Positions 22,427 to 30,564 of a stretch of 64,000 bases of DNA are shown piece after piece. Each line of letters starts with the position of its first letter. The stretch's first letter is position 1. A program made the translations under genes and the position numbers. The notes below the pieces were generated by a model, which was given only the letters and a program-made list of their open reading frames with translations, made no database searches and had not been told where the DNA came from. This stretch comes from Pacificoceanicola onchidii. GTDB lineage: Bacteria > Pseudomonadota > Alphaproteobacteria > Rhodobacterales > Rhodobacteraceae. The stretch is from contig NZ_SRXY01000002.1 in assembly GCF_004804335.1 (NCBI RefSeq), positions 562,666 to 626,665 of the forward strand. Reading direction: 5' to 3'.

Positions 22427-22948
22427 TCAGCTTTTGGTGCGCACCAGAAACGCCTTGTTCAAAGGCCGGTAGAGCAGCACCAGCGCGTAATTCACCGGAT
22501 CGTAGATCAGCGTCGTGTCCGGCGACATTAGCACCTGGAATGCGTCCGAGGCAAAGGTCTCGTCCATGCAGTTCTTGCCCGGGCTGACGAAGCTGGACAA
22601 AAGACCCAGGCCCTTGAACAGGTTGATCGACATCAGCTGTTCGGAAATCTGGTTCGGCGACAGGCCCGGCAAGGCGTAGGCCACAACCTGCTTTTCCTCC
22701 AGAAATGGGATCGATTCCCGCACCCCTTCGACGAGCACCGGCCCTTTCGAGCGCCGCACGTCCGGGGAGATCGTGGCAAACCGCGCCACGGTGCAATTCG
22801 CCTCGGAGTGAAACACCTCTGTCTCCGCAAGGAAGACCCACGGCGCCACCAGACGCCGCGCCTCTTCCTCCGTGTCGAGCTGACATGCCGTCAGCATCGT
22901 GAGCGCCGCCACACACAACAAGGCTCGGCGCAGGGCCAGACTTACCAT
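22427..22948 (-). CDS. Hypothetical lipoprotein
   Basis: 173 aa from ATG 22948 (the codon before it is GTG; an AAGGG site lies upstream). The N-terminus is a lipoprotein signal with lipobox LTAC (cysteine about 22), so it is membrane-anchored in the periplasm. The mature protein keeps two further cysteines (EANCTVAR and GKNCMDETF) and the end YALVLLYRPLNKAFLVRTKS. I do not recognise a family. It lies 147 nt downstream of pccA on the same strand and could be a read-through member of that operon. Confidence 0.7.
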   Translation of the reverse strand: MVSLALRRALLCVAALTMLTACQLDTEEEARRLVAPWVFLAETEVFHSEANCTVARFATISPDVRRSKGPVLVEGVRESIPFLEEKQVVAYALPGLSPNQISEQLMSINLFKGLGLLSSFVSPGKNCMDETFASDAFQVLMSPDTTLIYDPVNYALVLLYRPLNKAFLVRTKS

Positions 22949-23095
22949 CACTCATCCCTTCGGGCGTATCGCTCAAAGGTCTAGCGGCAAAACCTTGCGG
23001 AAAGGTTTGCACGCCTGCAATACGGGCGCGCGGCAGCAGAGCCGTCCGGACATTCGCCGAACCGCCCCCCTGCCCTTTATGCGCCCGCGCTGGCA

Positions 23096-25096
23096 TCATT
23101 CGAATTCCATGATCACGTCATCAACCGCGAGGCTGTCGCCCGCTGCCGCGTTGATCTTGGAAACCTTGCCGGACTTCTCGGCGCGCAGGATGTTCTCCAT
23201 CTTCATCGCCTCGACGGTGCAGAGCGCCTGACCTTCCTGAACCTCGTCGCCCACTTCGACGTCGACCTTCACGATCAGACCCGGCATCGGGCAGAGCAGC
23301 ATCTTGGAGGTATCGGGCGGCAGTTTCTCCGGCATCAGCGCGGCCAGTTCCGCCTGACGCGGGCTGCGCACGGTCACTTTCATGTCCGCGCCACGGCTGC
23401 GGATGCGGAACCCGTGGGTGATCTTGTCCACCTTCAGCACCAGAGGCCCGCCGTCCACGGTCATCCGGGCCAGGCTGTCACCCGGCGTCCAGTCCCCTTC
23501 GACACGCAAGCTGGCGCCGTCCTCGAAGGTCACGTCAGAGCCATCCTTGTCCGCAGCAATGCTCAGCGGCCAGCTTTGCCCCGCCGCCGACACAACCCAG
23601 TCTTCGCCGACGCGGCGCTCGTGATTGTTGATCGTCCCGGAAATCCGCGCGCGGCGAATTTCGGCAACGCGGTTCATCGCCGCCGCAGCAGCCGCAATCC
23701 GGCGCAGAGCGTCTTCACCCAGGTCAACACCTTCAAACCCTTCAGGATATTCCTCTTCGATGAACGCCGTGGTCATGTCGCCCGAGATGAACTTGGGGTG
23801 ATCCATAACCGCCGCCACGAAGGGCAGGTTGTGGCCGATGCCTTCGACCTCGAAACTGTCGAGCGCGTTGCGCATCACTTCGATCGCCGCCTCGCGGGTT
23901 TCACCCCAAGTGCAGAGCTTGGCGATCATCGGGTCGTAATACATGCTGATCTCGCCGCCTTCATAGACGCCGGTGTCGTTGCGCACGATGCCTTCGCCCA
24001 GCTCACCTTCGGCAGGCGGACGGTAGCGCGTCAGACGGCCGATCGACGGCAGGAAGCCGCGATACGGGTCTTCCGCGTAAAGGCGGTTTTCAATCGCCCA
24101 GCCGTTGATCTTCACATCGTCCTGCGTGATCGAGAGCGGCTCGCCGTTGGCGACGCGGATCATCTGCTCCACAAGGTCAACACCGGTGATCAGCTCGGTC
24201 ACAGGGTGTTCCACCTGCAGGCGGGTGTTCATTTCGAGGAAGTAGAAGTTCTTGTCACCGTCGACGATGAATTCCACGGTGCCGGCAGAGGCATAGCCCA
24301 CGGCCTTGGCCAGCGCCACGGACTGATCGCCCATCGCCTTGCGGGTGGCTTCGTCAAGGAAAGGGCTCGGCGCCTCTTCGACAACCTTCTGGTTCCGGCG
24401 CTGAATGGAGCACTCGCGCTCGTTCAGCCAGATGCCGTTGCCATGGGCGTCACAGAGTACCTGAATTTCGATGTGTCGCGGCTGCGTCACGAACTTCTCG
24501 ATGAAGATACGGTCATCGCCAAAGCTGTTCGCCGCTTCGTTCTTCGAGCTCTGGAACCCCTCACGCGCTTCCTGATCGTTCCAGGCAATCCGCATGCCCT
24601 TGCCGCCGCCGCCAGCGGAGGCCTTGATCATCACCGGATAGCCGATCTCGTTGGAGATCTTCACCGCCTCATCCGCGTCCTCGATCAGGCCCATGTAGCC
24701 CGGCACGGTCGAAACCTCGGCATCCTGCGCGATCTTCTTGGAGGTGATCTTGTCCCCCATGGCTTCAATCGCCCCTTTCGGCGGCCCGATGAACGCCACG
24801 CCAGCGGCTTCCAGAGCCTCGGCAAACTTGGGGTTTTCCGACAGGAAGCCATAACCCGGATGCACCGCCTGCGCACCGGTCTGCTTGATCGCGTCCATGA
24901 TCTTGTCGATCACGATATACGACTGGTTCGCCGGGGGCGGGCCGATGTACACGGCCTCGTCAGCCATCTCGACATGCAGCGCGTTCTTGTCCGCGTCGGA
25001 ATACACCGCAACGGTTTTGATGCCCATCTTGCGTGCGGTCTTGATGACCCGGCACGCGATCTCGCCGCGGTTGGCGATCAGGATCTTGTCGAACAT
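23096..25096 (-). CDS. pccA: Propionyl-CoA carboxylase alpha subunit (biotin carboxylase + BCCP)
   Basis: 666 aa from ATG 25096 (AGAGAGGACAG site). N-terminal biotin carboxylase: MFDKILIANRGEIACRVI, the ATP-grasp loop YPVMIKASAGGGGKGMRIAW (about 152-171) and EMNTRLQVEHPVTELITGVDLV. A BT-type linker follows, then the C-terminal biotinyl domain with VEAMKMEN and biotinylated K632. It carboxylates biotin, which PccB uses to convert propionyl-CoA to methylmalonyl-CoA. It is the last large gene of the pcc block on the minus strand; pccB lies 2.5 kb upstream with five small genes in between. Confidence 0.96.
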   Translation of the reverse strand: MFDKILIANRGEIACRVIKTARKMGIKTVAVYSDADKNALHVEMADEAVYIGPPPANQSYIVIDKIMDAIKQTGAQAVHPGYGFLSENPKFAEALEAAGVAFIGPPKGAIEAMGDKITSKKIAQDAEVSTVPGYMGLIEDADEAVKISNEIGYPVMIKASAGGGGKGMRIAWNDQEAREGFQSSKNEAANSFGDDRIFIEKFVTQPRHIEIQVLCDAHGNGIWLNERECSIQRRNQKVVEEAPSPFLDEATRKAMGDQSVALAKAVGYASAGTVEFIVDGDKNFYFLEMNTRLQVEHPVTELITGVDLVEQMIRVANGEPLSITQDDVKINGWAIENRLYAEDPYRGFLPSIGRLTRYRPPAEGELGEGIVRNDTGVYEGGEISMYYDPMIAKLCTWGETREAAIEVMRNALDSFEVEGIGHNLPFVAAVMDHPKFISGDMTTAFIEEEYPEGFEGVDLGEDALRRIAAAAAAMNRVAEIRRARISGTINNHERRVGEDWVVSAAGQSWPLSIAADKDGSDVTFEDGASLRVEGDWTPGDSLARMTVDGGPLVLKVDKITHGFRIRSRGADMKVTVRSPRQAELAALMPEKLPPDTSKMLLCPMPGLIVKVDVEVGDEVQEGQALCTVEAMKMENILRAEKSGKVSKINAAAGDSLAVDDVIMEFE

Positions 25097-25436
25097 GTCT
25101 GTCCTCTCTTCTTCTGTTGGCCCCGCAGGGGCGTGTTGCTGCAGCCGGTGATCAGGCGGGCCTGACAGGCTGAATGCGTGTGATTGGATGTGCAAAGACC
25201 CGGCGCGCAAAGCGGCCTTTGTGTGCGGGGTCTGGGAAAGAAGGTGCCGGGCGGGCCGTTTGGGGACAGGGGGCGCCGCCCGGCGAGGGATGGGTCACGG
25301 GTGATTGCGCAAAACACGCTCGGGGACACCCGTGATACGATCACTCTGCCTGCGAATTTCGCCTCCGCAAGCCCCGGCAAAAAAGCGCCGAAATTCTGAG
25401 CCTGATTTCGCTCAAATGCTTGTCCCTTCGGCAAAT
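25097..25436. other. Non-coding gap upstream of pccA
   Basis: 340 nt without a supportable gene on either strand. It contains TTGCGCAA (25305-25312), a palindrome resembling half of an ScfR-type operator, and a CTGCGAATTTCGCC stretch at 25350-25363. A separate pccA promoter here is possible. Confidence 0.4.
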
Positions 25437-25802
25437 TCACGCCCAATCCTCGCTTCCGTCAAAGGCCTCGGGGAACGACGCCCGCGCCAAGGTTTCGTCG
25501 ATGATCAGAACAGCTTCATAGTCCTCGGGATCGAAGGTATCGGGGTCCAGTGCCTTGACCTCGCGGCCAAACAGCCACGACAGCCGCCCGGCGTCGAGGT
25601 TGCCCCGTTCGAACGGCTCGGTGCCGAACTGCTCCCACAGCGCCTTCATGAATCCCATGTCGGCGCGCTTGTCCGCCGGACGACGGTCGCGGAACCGTTC
25701 ACGCGTGGTGATCGGGGTGGCGCCCTTGGGGTTGGCGCGGCGCAGGGTGAATTGGAAATCGGTGCCCGGCAAACGGCCCGGGAAACCACGGTGCTTCAGC
25801 AT
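25437..25802 (-). CDS. Conserved hypothetical protein of the pcc cluster
   Basis: 121 aa, soluble, no signal peptide. ATG 25802 follows a clear AGGAGGGC site. The N-terminus is basic (residues 10-45), the C-terminal half strongly acidic (KALDPDTFDPEDYEAVLIIDE). No catalytic motif is evident. It sits between the tiny lipoprotein and pccA on the same strand; the position between carboxylase subunit genes suggests it belongs to propionyl-CoA metabolism or to assembly of the carboxylase, which is inference only. Confidence 0.75.
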   Translation of the reverse strand: MLKHRGFPGRLPGTDFQFTLRRANPKGATPITTRERFRDRRPADKRADMGFMKALWEQFGTEPFERGNLDAGRLSWLFGREVKALDPDTFDPEDYEAVLIIDETLARASFPEAFDGSEDWA

Positions 25803-25895
25803 ATCTTGCCCTCCTGTTGTGCACAGGCGGATACAGGCGAAGCGGCGCGGCGGGAAGGCGGGACGGACGGGAAAACCGCCCGTCCCGAAGTGTGT

Positions 25896-26036
25896 TTACT
25901 TGTACTTGCCGGTGTAGACGGGCTCAACCGAGATGGGCTCGGGATCAACCACGACGTACTCTTCTTCTTGCTGGCCGCAGGCGGCAACGCCTGCAACGAA
26001 ACCCAGCATGGCAAGAAGCTTGATGCTCTTGGACAT
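25896..26036 (-). CDS. Tiny lipoprotein (46 aa)
   Basis: I read this ORF directly: ATG 26036 with a GACAGGAG site, MSKSIKLLAMLGFVAGVAAC then a short acidic, Tyr/Val-rich tail ending VYTGKYK and TAA at 25896. The lipobox GVAAC puts the modified cysteine at residue 20, leaving a mature peptide of only 27 residues with EEEYVVVDPEPISVEP. It is likely an inner- or outer-membrane-anchored peptide. It lies between the DUF6497-like gene and the 121-aa gene of the pcc cluster. Function unknown. Confidence 0.75.
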   Translation of the reverse strand: MSKSIKLLAMLGFVAGVAACGQQEEEYVVVDPEPISVEPVYTGKYK

Positions 26037-26250
26037 CTCTTACTCCTGTCATTTTCAACGCGGCCCGCCTGGCGCAATTGCCGGGCGACACCCCGTCTCG
26101 AGGTATCGATTGCTTGGGTGCAATCGCGGGCCACGATACAGGGGCGCGCGTTCAAAAGATACGGGGTAACGTGCGATCGGCGGGTCTGTGTCTGGAAAGC
26201 CTCAAAAGCTTGTCCACATGAACAATGCGCCGCAAGATGTTGTGTATTCA

Positions 26251-26727
26251 TCAGAAAGCCTCCCAGATGCAGAGCGTGTCTTCGACACTGTAGCTCTCGA
26301 AAAACTGGGTGACCTCGGGGGTCATGACACCAAATTCCACCGGTTCGGACATCAGCGTGATGACAATCCGGCTCGGCTGCGGCCCGGTTTGGGCCAGCCT
26401 CGGGATGGCGTAGTCGTTGCACAGCTTGTCCATATCGGCGGCGACAGATTGGTAATCCGTCTCCTCCGCCGCGATGTCTGGCGCGAGGAAGCGGAAGCGA
26501 TAGGTCAACCCCGATCCCGGCTCATCCCAGAGCATGTCATGGAAAGACACCTTGAGCCCCGACGGCACGTCGAGCATAGGCTGGGTTTCGGCAGCAACGC
26601 CGCCGCCCCAAATCATCAAAGCTGCGATGATTGACGCGCAGCCCCGACCCCACCACGTGGGTCCTCCCGTCGGGGCCGCGCCAGTCCCGGGCGCACCCGG
26701 GAGAGTATTCCGTACAAGGGCGCTCAT
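26251..26727 (-). CDS. DUF6497-like exported protein
   Basis: 158 aa from ATG 26727 (GGGGAGGG site; overlaps the preceding gene by 4 nt, ATGA). A hydrophobic segment at about 34-51 ending GGVAAE looks like a late signal peptide. The mature part is LDVPSGLKVSFHDMLWDEPGSGLTYRF and MSEPVEFGVMTPEVTQFFESY, with two cysteines (KLCNDY, TLCIWEAF) that may pair in the periplasm. I assign DUF6497 from memory with moderate confidence; no function is known. The third of three overlapping or abutting genes after pccB. Confidence 0.65.
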   Translation of the reverse strand: MSALVRNTLPGAPGTGAAPTGGPTWWGRGCASIIAALMIWGGGVAAETQPMLDVPSGLKVSFHDMLWDEPGSGLTYRFRFLAPDIAAEETDYQSVAADMDKLCNDYAIPRLAQTGPQPSRIVITLMSEPVEFGVMTPEVTQFFESYSVEDTLCIWEAF

Positions 26728-27089
26728 GCTGCGCCCTCCCCTGCCCAGGCGATCCACCGCGCACGCCGCGCGGGATCATCCAGCAGGGTTTCGATCCGGG
26801 AAACGGCTCCTTGAGGCACCCGCCCCTTGGCCATGAACTGGCCTCCGGCGGTCACACAGAATCCATCTTCCGTAGCGGCAATGTGTATCACCGGAGAGAA
26901 TCCACGCAAGTGCTTAAATTCGCGCCACAGATCTTGCCGGATTTGCCGCGCGAGCCTGCCCCGGCGCAGGGCCGGAAAACGGGCGCTGGCCGAGACGTCA
27001 AACCGCGCCGGCCAATGCCGGGAAAGCGTGTAGTCAGACCCGTCCCGCACTTCATGCCACGCGTTTTTGCGCCGTGTTCCGCCAGCCAT
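26724..27089 (-). CDS. Conserved hypothetical protein
   Basis: 121 aa, basic, starting MAGGTRRKNAWHEVRDGSDYTL at ATG 27089 behind a GGAG site (GTG 27098 is the alternative). It contains FDVSASARFPALRRGRLARQIRQDLW and HIAATEDGFCVTAGGQ. No membrane segment or known motif. Translationally coupled on both sides: its start overlaps the methyltransferase-like stop and its stop overlaps the DUF6497-like start. The coupling indicates a dedicated partnership of these three genes. Confidence 0.7.
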   Translation of the reverse strand: MAGGTRRKNAWHEVRDGSDYTLSRHWPARFDVSASARFPALRRGRLARQIRQDLWREFKHLRGFSPVIHIAATEDGFCVTAGGQFMAKGRVPQGAVSRIETLLDDPARRARWIAWAGEGAA

Positions 27090-27562
27090 CAGAGCCACCT
27101 CCGCGACTGCGCAAGATAGCCTCGGTAAGCCTCACCAAATCGTTCGGTCAGGTACGCCTCTTCGCGCACAACCACGGCCCGATCCAGAATGGTCCAGACC
27201 ATGATTGCCCCGAGCAGCGCCCAATCGAGCGAGAACGTCAGGGCGAGCCCGACCTGCAAAACAACCATCCCCAGATACATCGGGTTGCGGGTGAACCGGT
27301 ACGGCCCGTCCTGCACAAGCACCAGGGCCGCCTGGCGCGGGTCCACATTGGTCCCCGCCCTGCGAAAAGCCTTCTCGCCACTGACCGCGAGCCAGCCCGC
27401 GAGGCCGAGAAGGCCAAGACCGGGAATGACAATCACGAGAGAGCCCGCTGCAGGCAGCACGCCGAGCGGCACAAGCCACTCGAGCGCAACAGCCGCCACC
27501 GGCGCTGCCACGGAAAGCAGCGGTGGGTGAACACCCACGGCAGGTCCCTCTTGATCACGCAT
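27089..27562 (-). CDS. Isoprenylcysteine methyltransferase/PEMT-like membrane protein
   Basis: 157 aa with about four transmembrane helices. The C-terminal family motif is complete: GPYRFTRNPMYLGMVVLQ (about 91-108) then EEAYLTERFGEAYRGYLAQSRRWL at the end, the SAM-binding region of the ICMT/phospholipid methyltransferase-type family. Substrate is unknown in bacteria of this kind; lipid or small-molecule methylation is likely. It starts 15 nt after the pccB stop with an AAGGAGAG site, so it is in the pccB operon. Confidence 0.85.
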   Translation of the reverse strand: MRDQEGPAVGVHPPLLSVAAPVAAVALEWLVPLGVLPAAGSLVIVIPGLGLLGLAGWLAVSGEKAFRRAGTNVDPRQAALVLVQDGPYRFTRNPMYLGMVVLQVGLALTFSLDWALLGAIMVWTILDRAVVVREEAYLTERFGEAYRGYLAQSRRWL

Positions 27563-27577
27563 CCCCCCGATCTCTCC

Positions 27578-29110
27578 TTACAGCGGGATATTGTCGTGCT
27601 TTTTCCACGGGTTCTTCAGCTGCTTGCCGCGCAGCATGGCGAAGGCCCGGGAGACGCGCTTGCGGGTCGATTTCGGCTGGATCACCTCATCGATGAAGCC
27701 ACGCTCTGCCGCCACGAACGGGTTGGCAAACCGGTCTTCGTATTCCTGCGTGTGCGCCGCGATCTTCTCCGCATCGCCAAGGTCGGCGCGGTGGATGATC
27801 TCGGTTGCGCCTTTCGCGCCCATCACGGCAATCTCCGCCGTCGGCCATGCGTAGTTCAGATCGCCGCGCAGGTGCTTGGACGCCATCACGTCGTATGCAC
27901 CGCCATAGGCTTTGCGGGTGATCACGGTGACTTTCGGCACGGTGGCCTCACCATAGGCAAACAGCAGCTTCGCGCCGTGCTTGATGACGCCGCCGTATTC
28001 CTGGGAGGTCCCCGGCAGGAAACCCGGCACGTCCACGAAGGTCAGGATCGGAATTTCAAACGCATCACAGAAGCGCACGAACCGCGCGGCCTTGCGGCTG
28101 CTGTCGATGTCAAGGCACCCGGCCAGAACCATCGGCTGGTTCGCCACAACACCCACGGTCTGCCCTTCGAGGCGGATGAACCCGGTGATGATGTTCTTGG
28201 CGTAGTCTTCCTGGATCTCGTAGAAATCGCCTTCGTCCGCGACCTTCAGGATCAGTTCCTTCATGTCGTAAGGCTGGTTCGCGTTGTCCGGGATGATGGT
28301 GTCGAGGCTGCTCTCGATCCGGTCCACATCGTCAAAGAACGGACGCACGGGCGGCTTTTCGCGGTTGTTGAGCGGCAGGAAGTCCACCAGCCGGCGCACT
28401 TCGGCCAGCGCTTCGACGTCGTTCTCGAACGCGCCATCGGCCACGGAAGATTTCTTGGTGTGGGTCGAGGCCCCGCCAAGCTCTTCGGCTGTCACATGCT
28501 CGTTGGTCACGGTCTTCACAACGTCCGGGCCGGTCACGAACATGTAAGACGAATCCTTCACCATGAAGATGAAGTCGGTCATCGCGGGCGAGTACACCGC
28601 GCCGCCTGCACAGGGCCCCATGATGACGGAGATCTGCGGGATCACGCCGGAGGCCATGATGTTGCGCTGGAAAATCTCGGCATAGCCTGCGAGCGCGTCA
28701 ACGCCTTCCTGAATCCGTGCACCACCCGAATCGTTCAGACCGATGACAGGCGCGCCATTCTGAACCGCCATATCCATGATCTTGCAGATCTTCTGGGCGT
28801 GGGTCGCCGACACGGAGCCGCCAAGCACGGTGAAATCCTGAGAGAACACATAGACCATGCGGCCATTGATCGTGCCCCAACCGGTCACAACGCCATCACC
28901 GGCTGGCTTGTTGTTTTCCATGCCAAAATCGGCGCAGCGGTGCGATACGAACATGTCGTATTCTTCAAAGCTGTCCTCGTCGAGCAGCAGATCAATCCGC
29001 TCGCGCGCTGTCAGTTTGCCCTTGGCGTGCTGCGCATCAATACGCTTCTGTCCGCCACCCAAACGGGCGCCCTCGCGCCGCTCATGCAGTTCTGCAAGAA
29101 TGTCTTTCAT
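27578..29110 (-). CDS. pccB: Propionyl-CoA carboxylase beta subunit (carboxyltransferase)
   Basis: 510 aa from ATG 29110 (AAGGGATGG site). It transfers the carboxyl from biotin to propionyl-CoA. Crotonase-fold carboxyltransferase landmarks: [60 protein letters not shown] (N-half oxyanion loop), then [27 protein letters not shown] and [21 protein letters not shown] (C-half). It is first of the minus-strand pcc block and divergent from the MFS/pccR genes, with ScfR-type repeats in between. Confidence 0.97.
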   Translation of the reverse strand: MKDILAELHERREGARLGGGQKRIDAQHAKGKLTARERIDLLLDEDSFEEYDMFVSHRCADFGMENNKPAGDGVVTGWGTINGRMVYVFSQDFTVLGGSVSATHAQKICKIMDMAVQNGAPVIGLNDSGGARIQEGVDALAGYAEIFQRNIMASGVIPQISVIMGPCAGGAVYSPAMTDFIFMVKDSSYMFVTGPDVVKTVTNEHVTAEELGGASTHTKKSSVADGAFENDVEALAEVRRLVDFLPLNNREKPPVRPFFDDVDRIESSLDTIIPDNANQPYDMKELILKVADEGDFYEIQEDYAKNIITGFIRLEGQTVGVVANQPMVLAGCLDIDSSRKAARFVRFCDAFEIPILTFVDVPGFLPGTSQEYGGVIKHGAKLLFAYGEATVPKVTVITRKAYGGAYDVMASKHLRGDLNYAWPTAEIAVMGAKGATEIIHRADLGDAEKIAAHTQEYEDRFANPFVAAERGFIDEVIQPKSTRKRVSRAFAMLRGKQLKNPWKKHDNIPL

Positions 29111-29169
29111 CGTCCATCCCTTCTGTTTGGCCTGAAAATACTGGGCAAAGCCATTCACTCAAGCCTTTC

Positions 29170-29229
29170 TTGGCAAATTTGCAAATTCTGCATAAGCATC
29201 CAATCGCAAATTGCAAATTCGCAAATTTC
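29170..29229. promoter_or_regulatory. Cluster of TTTGCAAA-type repeats: probable PccR (ScfR) operator
   Basis: Within 60 bases of the divergent pccB/MFS region lie TTGGCAAA (29170-29177), TTTGCAAA (29178-29185), a degenerate GCATAAGC (29190-29197), ATCGCAAA (29203-29210), ATTGCAAA (29210-29217) and CGCAAATT (29220-29227). Rhodobacter sphaeroides PccR is reported, as I recall, to bind paired TTTGCAAA half-sites four bases apart. TTTGCAAA-TTCT-GCATAAGC keeps that spacing with one degraded half. The regulator is encoded 1.3 kb to the right. Confidence 0.7.
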
Positions 29230-29285
29230 AGTGTTTTTTCAAACTGGAATGGACATGTCCCGTGCAGGGGCGTACCGATCTACAG

Positions 29286-30512
29286 ATGCAAACCCAAACC
29301 GCCGTGCGGTTTCTAGACCGCACCACTCCGCCGCATATTGTCACACTGGTACTTCTGGCCGGCATGTCAGCGCTGGTGATGAACATTTTCATCCCCAGTC
29401 TGCACGCCATGGCAGACTGGTACGGGACCGATTACGGCGTGATGCAACTGGCCGTCGCCGGATACCTTGCGATGAACGCTGTGCTGCAGCTTTTCATCGG
29501 GCCATTCTCCGACCGGTACGGGCGCAGACCGGTGATCCTCTGGGGTACGGCGATCTTCATCCTCGCCACCGTGGGCTGCCTTCTGGCGCAGGACATCACC
29601 ACTTTCCTCGTGTTCCGCATGATCCAGTCGACCATCGTCGTCGCCATGGTCCTGAGCCGCGCCGTGGTGCGCGACCTCTTCCCGCCGGATCAGGCCGCCT
29701 CGATGATCGGCTATGTGACCATGGGCATGTCCATCGTGCCGATGATTGCCCCTGCGGTGGGCGGGGCCCTGTCCGAAATGATGGGCTGGCACGCCACCTT
29801 CTGGCTGATGCTGGTTCTCGGTGTTCTGACCTTCTGGCTCACTTGGCGCGATCTGGGAGAGACCGCCGCACGCAGCGAGCTGTCCATCGGCCGCCAGTTC
29901 GCCGAATACCCGGAACTCTTCCGCTCGCCGCGCTTCTGGGGTTACGCGCTCGCCTGCGCCTTCTCGTCCGGCGCGTTCTTCTCCTACGTCGGCGGCGCGT
30001 CCTTTGTTGGCACCGAAGTCTTCGGCATGAGCCAGTCCGAGCTTGGCCTCTACTTCGGCGCGCCCGCCATCGGCTACGCGCTTGGCAACTTTGCCTCCGG
30101 GCGCTACTCCGCCCGCGTCGGACTGAACCCGATGATGCTCTACGGCGCACTCATCGTGGCAGGCGGCATGCTGGCCTCCATCCTGTTCTTCCTCGCCGGG
30201 CTGGGCAGCGCGATGGTCTTCTTCGGCTTCATGACGCTGGTCGGCCTCGGCAACGGGCTCACCATCCCCAACGCCACCGCGGGCATGCTCTCGGTGCGCC
30301 CGCACCTTGCGGGCACCGCTTCCGGCCTTGGCGGCGCGATCATGATCGGCGGCGGCGCGGCGCTTTCTGCGCTGGCCGGGGCGATGCTGCAACCGGGCAG
30401 CGGAGCGATGCCGCTTTTACTGCTCATGTTCCTCTCCGCCGCGCTTTCGGTGGTGGCGGCAGCGCTTGTCATCGTCCGGGCAAAACGGCTGGGAGGGCTG
30501 GACGCGGAGTGA
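29286..30512 (+). CDS. Bcr/CflA-type MFS exporter
   Basis: 408 aa from ATG 29286, with 12 predicted transmembrane helices. The family pattern is clear: ALVMNIFIPSLHAMADWYGTD after helix 1, FIGPFSDRYGRRPVILWG (motif A between helices 2 and 3) and RMIQSTIVVAMVLSRAVVRDLF. Bcr/CflA proteins export drugs or metabolites with proton antiport. It is divergent from pccB and directly upstream of pccR, so it is likely under the same regulator and might expel toxic short-chain acids or intermediates; this is inference. The start is the least certain part because no strong ribosome site is visible. Confidence 0.88.
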   Translation: MQTQTAVRFLDRTTPPHIVTLVLLAGMSALVMNIFIPSLHAMADWYGTDYGVMQLAVAGYLAMNAVLQLFIGPFSDRYGRRPVILWGTAIFILATVGCLLAQDITTFLVFRMIQSTIVVAMVLSRAVVRDLFPPDQAASMIGYVTMGMSIVPMIAPAVGGALSEMMGWHATFWLMLVLGVLTFWLTWRDLGETAARSELSIGRQFAEYPELFRSPRFWGYALACAFSSGAFFSYVGGASFVGTEVFGMSQSELGLYFGAPAIGYALGNFASGRYSARVGLNPMMLYGALIVAGGMLASILFFLAGLGSAMVFFGFMTLVGLGNGLTIPNATAGMLSVRPHLAGTASGLGGAIMIGGGAALSALAGAMLQPGSGAMPLLLLMFLSAALSVVAAALVIVRAKRLGGLDAE

Positions 30513-30518
30513 GCCTTC

Positions 30519-30556
30519 TGCAAAATTGCGATAAGCCAATAGCAAAGTTGCAAAGG
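30519..30556. promoter_or_regulatory. ScfR-type repeats in front of pccR
   Basis: TGCAAAATTGCG (30519-30530) and AGCAAAGTTGCAAAGG (30541-30556) repeat the GCAAA/TTGC words seen before pccB, including the following ATAAGC (30531-30536). They end 8 nt before the pccR start, which suggests autoregulation. Confidence 0.55.
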
Positions 30557-30564
30557 TGTCCCGG

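Noticed and set aside
21783..23099. Upstream extension of the sulfotransferase-like frame to 750 codons
   Set aside because: It runs antisense across the DUF4174 gene and through the lipoprotein gene in another frame; family similarity starts only at 21782.
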